From Artocarpus heterophyllus (taxonomy: Eukaryota > Streptophyta > Magnoliopsida > Rosales > Moraceae), in NCBI GenBank assembly GCA_025403435.1, contig CM046354.1:16165836-16229835 (forward strand): a DNA stretch of 64,000 bases. The letters run 5' to 3'. Below the pieces are notes generated by a model. It searched no databases. It had not been told where the DNA came from and worked only from the letters and a program-made list of their open reading frames with translations. Made by a program: the position numbers and the translations under genes. Of this stretch, positions 57,044 through 64,000 are shown one piece after another; the stretch's first letter is position 1, and every line of letters begins with the position of its first letter.

Positions 57044-59251
57044 TGTCACACTCCGGAGTACGGGAGGTGACGTGACGGATTATTTAAATTAATTAAAAGA
57101 GAATTTAATTAAAATCCAGAGTTTAAGGGGTTGAATTAAGTATAAAATGTGAGGTTCATTAAAACACTTTATAGCAAGTTCATATACATTAGACAATTTA
57201 AAATATTAAATGAATAAATATTAAAATAATAAGCCGCGAGTATGGGTTCCACAACCCACAACTTATGCACACACATGGTTCTGACAATATCATAAATACA
57301 ATCATAGTCCAGATACAAATAAGGTTAAATCTTACATGCCTTGATTAAATGATACAAAATATAAATTAATCCCTCCTATTGCTCCTGAGTTCGGTCCGAA
57401 GAATCCTCTCCAAACCTAAATGGGAAACCACCTAGAGGGGGAAATTTAAAACAAATAAAACGTGAGCGAAAGGCTCAGTAGGACTATGTTTTATAAATAA
57501 TTTAATTTAAAGAAACATTTCATTATTCAGGAATTATTTAAAAGAAACCTTAAATAAATAAATAGATAAACAAATAGACAATTTTAAGTAAAACCATTCT
57601 TACCCAAAACAGTCTACTTGGATAACCAAAAATATCATTTTCCTTTCCTAGGCAAACCATAGTATCACCACCGTAGTGGCCCAGTTGGGTTTCGGGACCT
57701 GCCCCCAAGGTCGATCGCTACACGACCCGATCTCTGATATGGCATCATGCCTATGTGTTTATTATCATTATCATTCAAAACCCAATTACCGAGTGTTGTC
57801 ATTTACATTCATTATGAAGTTCATTTCAGATCACGGTATATTAAAAATATAACCGATAAATTTATTTTCAAACAACCGTTGAAAGCATTTTAATAGAAAT
57901 CCTTTTTAAAGCCAAATCATTTCAAAACCAGGCTACCAAAGAAGTAGGGTAGAAGTCCTACCTCAATACTCGTACCGGTGCCCCACACCGTAATCCCGGT
58001 CCGCTATACGTTAGCTCCGCGGAACCACGAACGATCCTAGATACAAACTAAGTCGATCAATATCTAGTTCGAGACATTCTATGTTACTAAACCATTTCAT
58101 GATGTCCTAGTGTGCCATTTGTATCTTTAAAATCATTCTATAAGGTTGGAATTTAAATCAGGGTTCAAAACAGTGAAAACAGGTGAAAATCACAAAATTT
58201 TCCATGCCTCGGTCGGCCTGCCGGACTCCCTTCTTCGGCCGGCCGAACTGCACAGTTTGGCCTGTCAGAAGCCAGGTCCGGTTAGCCGGTCATTTCCCCA
58301 GGTTCGGCCTACCGGACGGAAGAACACCGGCCTGCCGATCCCTTGCCCGGCCTACCGAACACGTAGTTCGGCCTGCCGAACTGGGAAAACCCAGGAATTC
58401 CAGCCATAGGTTTCGATTTCCCCAAAACCCAAATCTTGATTCTAACATGTTTTTCTCAAATCTCAGGCATAGAAAATAATCATAGTTGATAGAAAAACAT
58501 ACTAGAACACATTTGGACTCATTTAAACAAGATTTAAACTCAAAAATCTCAAAAATCCGAAAGTGTAAAAATAGGGAGAAAAATAAAAAATCTTGAATTT
58601 AATCCGTTTTTATTCAATCTAAGTTTAGATTTTAGTTGTTCTAAGTCCATTTAACTCAAATCCAAGGTTTTCTAAGTTTAAACAAACCTAGATTTCAAAA
58701 ATGCACAAAATTGAAAATTTTGAAAAAAGTTTAGAAATTTCAAAACTAACCTCGAATCGAAGCTTCAATCCGCGTCCTCGGTTGTCAAATCATGTGCCCG
58801 AGCTTCCTCCTTGCTAACCCGAAGCTTGGATTCGAATTTCTTTCAAAAATTTTGAGAGAGAATTGAGAGAAAATGAGAGAAGCCGAGAGAGAGAGAGTGA
58901 GAGGGCTCACGGGTGGGAGAGAGGAGAGAGAGAGATCAGGGAGAGTGAGGAGAGAGGAGGAAGAGAGAAAATAAATAGAGAAAATCGGTGGGCGGTTTTA
59001 CTGTGCGAAAACCATGTGCCGCCCACGGTTTTGTAAAACGGAGTATTTTTAACAATTTACAAATTGTTGTGTTTTAAAACTCAAAACATCATTTTAAAAC
59101 AATAAGAAATCATTTGAATGCATCAATTTAACAAAACAACCAAAAATTCAAAATCCAACCAAATAATCTAATTAATGTTAAAACATTAATTATGGCACAC
59201 TAATTCATCATTTATATTACATTAACATTAAATAAATTTCGGGGCGTTACA
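57044..59251 (-). mobile_element. Solo LTR, family A, copy 2 (inverted)
   Basis: On the plus strand it starts TGTCACACTCCGGAG and ends CGGGGCGTTACA, 2208 bp. A perfect duplication ATATA lies at 57039-57043 and 59252-59256. The reverse complement aligns with copy 1: starts TGTAACGCCCCG, CT-rich leader (58860-58980 as GA on plus), TCCTACTGAGCC block near 57480, palindromic motif cluster at 58203-58385, and an end resembling CCGTACT..GTGTGACA. Confidence 0.93.
58203..58385. repeat. Palindromic motif array in family A copy 2
   Basis: At least eight copies of TTCGGCCTGCCGAAC-type units, for example GTCGGCCTGCCGGAC, TTCGGCCGGCCGAAC, GTTCGGCCTACCGGAC, CCGGCCTGCCGATC, CCCGGCCTACCGAAC and AGTTCGGCCTGCCGAAC. 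Spacers of about 8-20 bases are unrelated to each other. This is the richest cluster in the window. Confidence 0.85.
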
Positions 59252-59256
59252 ATATA

Positions 59257-60469
59257 TGTCTACATAACCGAGCTAATATATATATTGCTTCTATCAATAT
59301 GATGATCATGTCCTTAAAAGAGCAGACATTGAATTAAAAATTGAATTAGATCGAACACTTAATCAAATGATCTGCGGCAAAGCAAAGAGAGACTTCGATG
59401 TCGATATTATTGCAGGATTGAATATGTGCAGAATCGTAGATACATCGAGATTGCACCTCAAGATATAACAATATTTTATTTGGTCCGATAAAAGAACTTA
59501 GAGAAATTGTATCAAAAGGTACACAATTTGAAACTGATAGTAAAGTGTAGCACATATTTTAAAAAGATTAAAAATTTTGGCCTATCTATTTTTATTACAA
59601 TCTAATTACGGGCTAATCTCCTCTTTGTCCCAAAAACTTATTATTATGTTTGATTCACTGGTTTTAAACTAAAACAAAAAAAATCGATCAGTTCATTTTG
59701 TTATAGTGTTTTTTTTGTTAAATTTCAATTGTTACAATATTTTCAGTTCAAACGATTGATTTAAACTGATTATACAAATGCCACCATGACTATGTATGTA
59801 GAGATTATAAGGCACACAACTCAGCAAACATACAAAACCCATATGTCTAAACTCTTTTTCACTTCTCTCACATCTCCTCGCTTGAAACCCCAAATAAGTA
59901 CCATATTGTTAGAGCCTCAATCCTTGGTTATTAAGACGCTTTACAATATAAAATATGAATATACCTTGAATAATTTCTCTTCTCAAACTCATAAACAAAA
60001 GGAAGTCAACTTAAACATGGCTCTAAACATGTGTTATATCAAACGTATAAACTGCTGGCAGAACATGCGATTAATGTCACAACCCGCAAGACTAGTCAAC
60101 TTTAGGCCAAATAATAAAATGAAAGTGTTGCTTTCTTAAGAGGCTTTAGCACCTGTTGATTTAGCCTCCAAGTCATTTCTCTCATCTCTGTAGTCTAAGT
60201 GGATGTATCTACTTTGCGGCCTCACTGTGTAGTGTGTTTTGAAGTCATAGGGAATTTAGCACCACATGCGTTTCCATGGGCTTTCTTAGCCAACAAGCCC
60301 AATCTCAAATTCTCTTCTTTTCACACGCGGCTTTCTTTGAAATGGATCGTAACACGCCTTATGGTACAACACAAAGGGGTGTTTCCGTAACTGTCACATT
60401 TTGAGACGACCTTTATTTATGGCACAAATGTGATGGGAGATGTTTCTTATCCCATCGAGATATATTTTT
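59257..60469. other. Intergenic DNA without a recognised gene
   Basis: A 117-codon plus-strand open frame at 59786-60139 has no recognisable domain and its composition looks like translated noncoding DNA. Nothing else is supported. Confidence 0.4.
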
Positions 60470-60580
60470 GGGCCGTTTAATTCAAGTATTTGAGTAGAGT
60501 ATTTAAATAAAAATTTAAATTTTTATGAGAGAAAATACTATAACAAAATGATTTGAATCGTGATTCAAATATCTAACCAA
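60470..60580. mobile_element. Tourist-like MITE, decayed copy 3
   Basis: GGGCCGTTTAATTCAAGTAT at the left and a TGATTCAAATATCTAACC-like right end. The middle aligns with the copies at 5242 and 46621 (TTTGAGTAGAGTATTT, GAGAGAAAATACTATAACA). The right terminus has lost its GGGCCC end. Confidence 0.6.
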
Positions 60581-60599
60581 TTTTTTATCCCATAAAGAT

Positions 60600-61520
60600 A
60601 TGTTTGGTATATTATCGGGATATTTTTTCTCCTTTTTCTCCTTCTCCTCTTTCTTTCTCTCTTTTCGTTGCCGCTAGCTCGTCTTGAATTTACCAACCAT
60701 GTCGTTATACGTCACCGGCACCAGTGATGTTGCCGACGACCAATAAATACGGCCAACAACCAGAAAAAATAGGGAAAAACACAACACCACCTTCGGCGAC
60801 CATAGCTGTTGCATGTCCTCCAACACCACCCACAGCAAAATGCTCAGACGCTGGCAATCTACAAAACCTTGTTGATGGTTTGAGAAAACTAAACAATGAT
60901 GACCTCCGGTGAGATGACAGAGATCAAATGATGCTGGAGATTGAGCTACAACGACGACAAACGATCTCGTTGCTCACATATCAATGACTGGCAACAATGG
61001 AGATCGAGTGACGACTAAGATCAAACGATGATGACAATGGGAGATCATGGTTCACAATGACAGAGATCTGCATGGCTCTTGCCGCTGGTTCGTCTTCGAC
61101 GACCTAGGTGGGAACAACCACTGCTGGTTCATCTTGTTGATGCCGTTGTGATTTGGCAACGAACTCTAACCACAGGTTCTTTATGGGCGACGACGAAGAT
61201 CGAGCGATGACAGAGATCTACATGGCTTTTACTGTTCGTTTGTCTTCGTCAAACTAGGTGGGAATGACCATAGCTGATTTGTCGCCGTTTACACCGCTGC
61301 AATTTTTTGGTGAACTCTGGCATTAGGGTTAGGTATAAAGATGAGAGAGAGAAAGAGAAAGAAGATAGGAGACACGAAAGAAAGCGAGAGGACACGAGAA
61401 ATAAAATGAACAAAGAGGAGAAAGACAAAATTGAAAAAAAAAAGGGTTATTTTTTCTTTTTGAAAGAAATAAAAAAAAGAAGTTATGCATAAGTTTTTTT
61501 TAAGTTCTACTTTTTGTGGC
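60600..61520. repeat. Low-complexity region with a diverged internal duplication
   Basis: Around 61061-61150 and 61210-61290 two segments align: GACAGAGATCTRCATGGCT, then a GTTCGTCTTCG/GTTTGTCTTCG-like part, then TAGGTGGGAAYRACCA. CT-rich and GA-rich stretches border it. There is no convincing coding frame across the duplication. Confidence 0.45.
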
Positions 61521-61712
61521 ATAAATAATTAGATTGATATAAAAGATTACATATTGTATAATTTTCTCTGATATAAAAGCCAACGAGCCCAATCTTAAAA
61601 ATCTTTTGTAAATTAGGGCTTACAAATTAGGGGGAAAAAGGCCTTATAATTCGCTTCTAACTAAAAAAATTACACAATAGAGTGAAACTAAAATATAATA
61701 ATTTTTTTAGAA

Positions 61713-61880
61713 TATTACACAATGATTATTATAGTAAATTATGTTTTATATTACAAAATTACATAGTAATTATTTTATGATATATGATTTTGTCGTTTGT
61801 AAAATATTATTTACAGTAAAATATATATTTTTGCTATAAAACATAAAAATTATTTTACAGTAAAGATTATTGTGTAACAT
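61713..61880. repeat. Long inverted repeat, MITE-like
   Basis: The left arm TATTACACAATGATTATTAT and the right arm, whose reverse complement begins TGTTACACAATAATCTTTAC, extend over about 40 imperfectly paired bases around an AT-rich loop. Confidence 0.5.
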
Positions 61881-62337
61881 TTCAACATGAGGAGTAAAAT
61901 TTTGCTACATGTGTAAAAAGTCATACATAAAAAAAGTAAATAGCGGACGGAGTGAAAGTAAATTAATAAAATTTTTAAAAACAATTAATAAATAACAATA
62001 AATTTGAATTTATTAGGTGCATCATGTATTTACACCATCATCAAATTTGGTAAATTAGAGATTCATCTCATAAACAAATATGAGGTTAGACGAAATGTAA
62101 TAAGTTGAAACTTTACTGAATTTACTTCCATAAGTTCTTGGACCGAAAAAAATCCAATAAATTTAAAAGAGTTGAACAAAAAGCCTTGAATATACACATA
62201 TTTGTTATCAATATTTACTCATGTTTTACGAGATATTTACTTATTATTCAATTTTAAGCTTAATTTTATTACTTTTGTGAAAATTTTAATATAAATTTTA
62301 AAATAAATAGGTATGTTTAAAATTCCACTTTCTTTTA

Positions 62338-62475
62338 GGCTATTTAGGAAATAAGTTAAAGTCAAAAAAATCTTAGTTCAAACTCATTTCACTATGATAT
62401 TTTTGGTCGTAAAATTTGAATTGCTACAATGTAAATTCCAACCATTTTTTGTTCAAACTTATTTTCCAAATAGCC
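62338..62475. mobile_element. MITE with TA target duplication
   Basis: Inverted ends GGCTATTTAGGAAATAAGTT and (right, reverse complement) GGCTATTTGGAAAATAAGTT enclose 138 bp. TA abuts both sides, as in Tc1/mariner-type MITEs. Confidence 0.7.
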
Positions 62476-63705
62476 TATTCATGTGTAGGTATTTTACTTT
62501 TACAACCTACTTAACAACCCAAAGTAAACAAGTTGTACTACTTAAATTCTATTTACAACATCAATAATACAATGAGAGAAATTGTATGAAATATCATATA
62601 TTTTTTTAGTACTAATAGAAATAAATAGCATAATTTTAAATAATGAAAAATAGCATATCCTAAAAATTATTAAAATTTATATTTATGATTTTTCCATTTT
62701 AATCTTATTTTTTACTCTTTTCTCTTATTAGATTTGATTCATCTCAAAAACTCTCTCTCCTGCCATCGGTGTCACATGCCGCCGACCATCGAACATCATC
62801 TAACATTGCCCATGCCACCTTACAAGACATCACCGATGATTTGACAAAAGTCATTGATGATAGACTCCAACAATGGCCATAGATTCATGACGACAATGAA
62901 GTGTTGTCTCTTTTCACAAGCTAGCCTTTCGTGATTTCGGCCTTTCGTGACGCGTTGAGAGAGAGAAAGAGAAGAGAAGTTGCCTCCGACCTTGTGATGC
63001 TTCCTAATGAAGTTGCTGTTGCCATCATCGTCTCACCAACAAACCGTCGTTGCTGTCTCACAAACAAACCGTCGTTGCTTTGTTGTGCCATCATGAGCGA
63101 AGAGGGAGGGAGGGAGGAGATAGATAGGTTATTTAATTTGGAGGCTTTAGGGTTTTTTAGTTTAAGGGCTTTAGAGTTTTTTAATTAAGGGATATTTAGC
63201 GTTCAATAATTTTGATTTCATTAAATTATGCTTTTTACCGTCTTTATCTAAATAACATTCTATTAACTTCCTAAAAGTGTTTTTTATTTTCCCCTTTAAA
63301 AAAGTAAAAGTGTTATTTCTCTCCTCCTATAAAACAATTATTTTTTAACAAACGATGTCGTAATATCGCTCGAATGCTAAAAACAGCGTCGTAATTTTAG
63401 CAAAAAATTGTATTGACGTGGCAAAATAAAGTTCGTTCGATCTTCATAAGGAGGGGTCTTGATCTCATTCTCTTGGGGACTTTTTTGGAGGCAAATAAAT
63501 CCAAGGTTTTCAAGTCCTCCAATGGCATCGGCTGTTTGAGCTCAAAAAAAAAAAAAAAAAAAATCAGAAAGAGAACCAACGAAGAACCCCCAAAACCCCG
63601 CAGTGTCGCTGTAAGAGAACTTCCAACTCTGTTCCCTTTCTAACCAGTGCTCGAAGATTTCTGTTCTCTTTTTTACGCGAACGAAAACTGATTTGTGTGT
63701 TTGCA

Positions 63706-63715
63706 GAATATATAC

Positions 63716-63749
<34 letters not shown>

Positions 63750-63750
63750 T
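63706..63750. repeat. (CATA)n/(TA)n microsatellite in the 5' leader of the last gene
   Basis: CATACATACATA followed by a TA run, ending 12 bases before the ATG at 63762. It would lie within or just before the transcript leader. Confidence 0.85.
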
Positions 63751-63761
63751 TGGTCTCTGCA

Positions 63762-63870
63762 ATGGGGAAGCTAGGGAAGAAGGCGAGGAAGTTTGCGAAG
63801 AAGAATCTTCAGTCGGTGCTTAAGAGAAAGCGCAAGTTGACGTCCATGTTCAAGAAGAAAGCTTCCAAGA
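63762..63870 (+). CDS. First exon of a probable nucleolar complex protein 2 (NOC2) homologue, partial
   Basis: NOC2-family proteins act in the nucleolus and nucleoplasm in maturation and export of the 60S ribosomal subunit precursor. The exon begins at ATG 63762 and reads MGKLGKKARKFAKKNLQSVL followed by a Lys/Arg-rich stretch to about residue 36. It then meets a GTAACC donor at 63871 (phase 1). This basic start, with KKARKFAKKNLQSV, matches what I recall of plant NOC2 (REBELOTE-type) N-termini. The frame stays open past the donor, but the residues become hydrophobic and unlike the family, so splicing is preferred. The rest of the gene lies beyond the window. Identity rests on about 36 residues. 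Confidence 0.6.
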
Positions 63871-64000
63871 GTAACCTTCTCTTTCATCTTATTTTCCAAT
63901 TTCAATCCTTTTATGTCATGAATCGTTTAATTATTTGAGACTTTCATGGGTAATTTTTTTATTTTTCTTCTTATTAAGTGTTTTTTCAATGAATAAAGTG

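Larger units (their letters stand above)
61521..63690. other. AT-rich intergenic DNA with small inverted repeats
   Basis: Holds the hairpin at 61713-61880 and the MITE at 62338-62475. The GC-richer part at about 62760-63110 has repeated CCGTCGTTGCT segments and a purine-rich GAGAGAGAAAGAGAAGAG run, but no gene is recognised. The last part leads into the promoter of the gene at 63762. Confidence 0.45.

Noticed and set aside
58203..58385. CRISPR-like repeat-spacer array
   Set aside because: Unit length and spacer length are irregular and units occur in both orientations, in a plant LTR with no cas genes. Reported instead as a retroelement motif array.
58146..58479. Two overlapping 87- and 98-codon plus-strand frames
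   Set aside because: They are products of the GC-rich palindromic repeats in the solo LTR; the peptides only mirror the repeat.
59786..60139. 117-codon plus-strand frame
   Set aside because: No recognisable domain, no plausible context, and codon use looks random. Not called as a gene.
60724..60912. 62-codon Pro/Thr-rich frame
   Set aside because: Low-complexity repeat region; no homology recognised and no supporting context.

Overview
The window is nuclear DNA from a flowering plant, most likely a eudicot. The evidence is AT-rich intergenic DNA, genes split by GT-AG introns, plant-specific gene families (IQ67-domain protein, plant TIM14) and many plant LTR retrotransposons and MITEs. I cannot name the species. 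Only three host genes can be supported: (1) a TIM14/PAM18 mitochondrial import J-protein on the minus strand (2551-4669), complete at 112 aa; (2) an IQD calmodulin-binding scaffold protein on the minus strand (25629-28521), complete at 490 aa, with a 5'UTR intron; (3) the first coding exon of a probable NOC2-type ribosome-biogenesis protein on the plus strand (63762-63870), which runs out of the window. No operon-like relationship is expected and the three genes look functionally unrelated.

Most of the rest is mobile DNA, and much of it can be resolved to exact ends. From 5127 to 24594 lies a nest. The host of the nest is a degenerate Ty3/gypsy chromovirus on the minus strand (LTRs 365 bp, tRNA-iMet primer site at 24216-24227). 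Its 3' LTR holds a Tourist-like MITE and a second MITE-like insert, and a 9.6-kb Ty1/copia element (5550-15169, target duplication CTTTA, about 2-kb LTRs) sits inside that second insert. Its protease gene is cut by a 4.3-kb solo LTR (18609-22893) of another family.

From 31110 to 45342 is a 14.2-kb array, LTR-internal-LTR-internal-LTR, of a non-autonomous LARD-like element. Its LTRs are 4 kb each, its internal regions are only 1090 bp with a perfect iMet primer site and a purine tract, and no gag or pol is visible. It is the same family as the solo LTR at 18609-22893. It lies exactly between two head-to-head, SINE-like copies (30831-31104 and 45343-45603).

From 47.6 to 49.5 kb there is a DNA-transposon-like region rich in about 36-bp palindromes that carries a broken Ulp1/C48 protease fragment. 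From 50256 to 55055 a solo LTR (duplication CCATA) is interrupted by another solo LTR (52509-54984, duplication TTTAA). A third solo LTR, of the same family as the first but inverted, lies at 57044-59251 (duplication ATATA). Several MITEs are scattered between.

The most unusual signal is a short palindromic motif, GTTCGGCAGGCCGAAC and close variants. It occurs in clusters with variable spacers in the copia LTRs, in the copia leader, and in both copies of an unrelated solo-LTR family. Nothing in coding content explains it. I found no CRISPR, tRNA, rRNA or convincing virus-derived gene.
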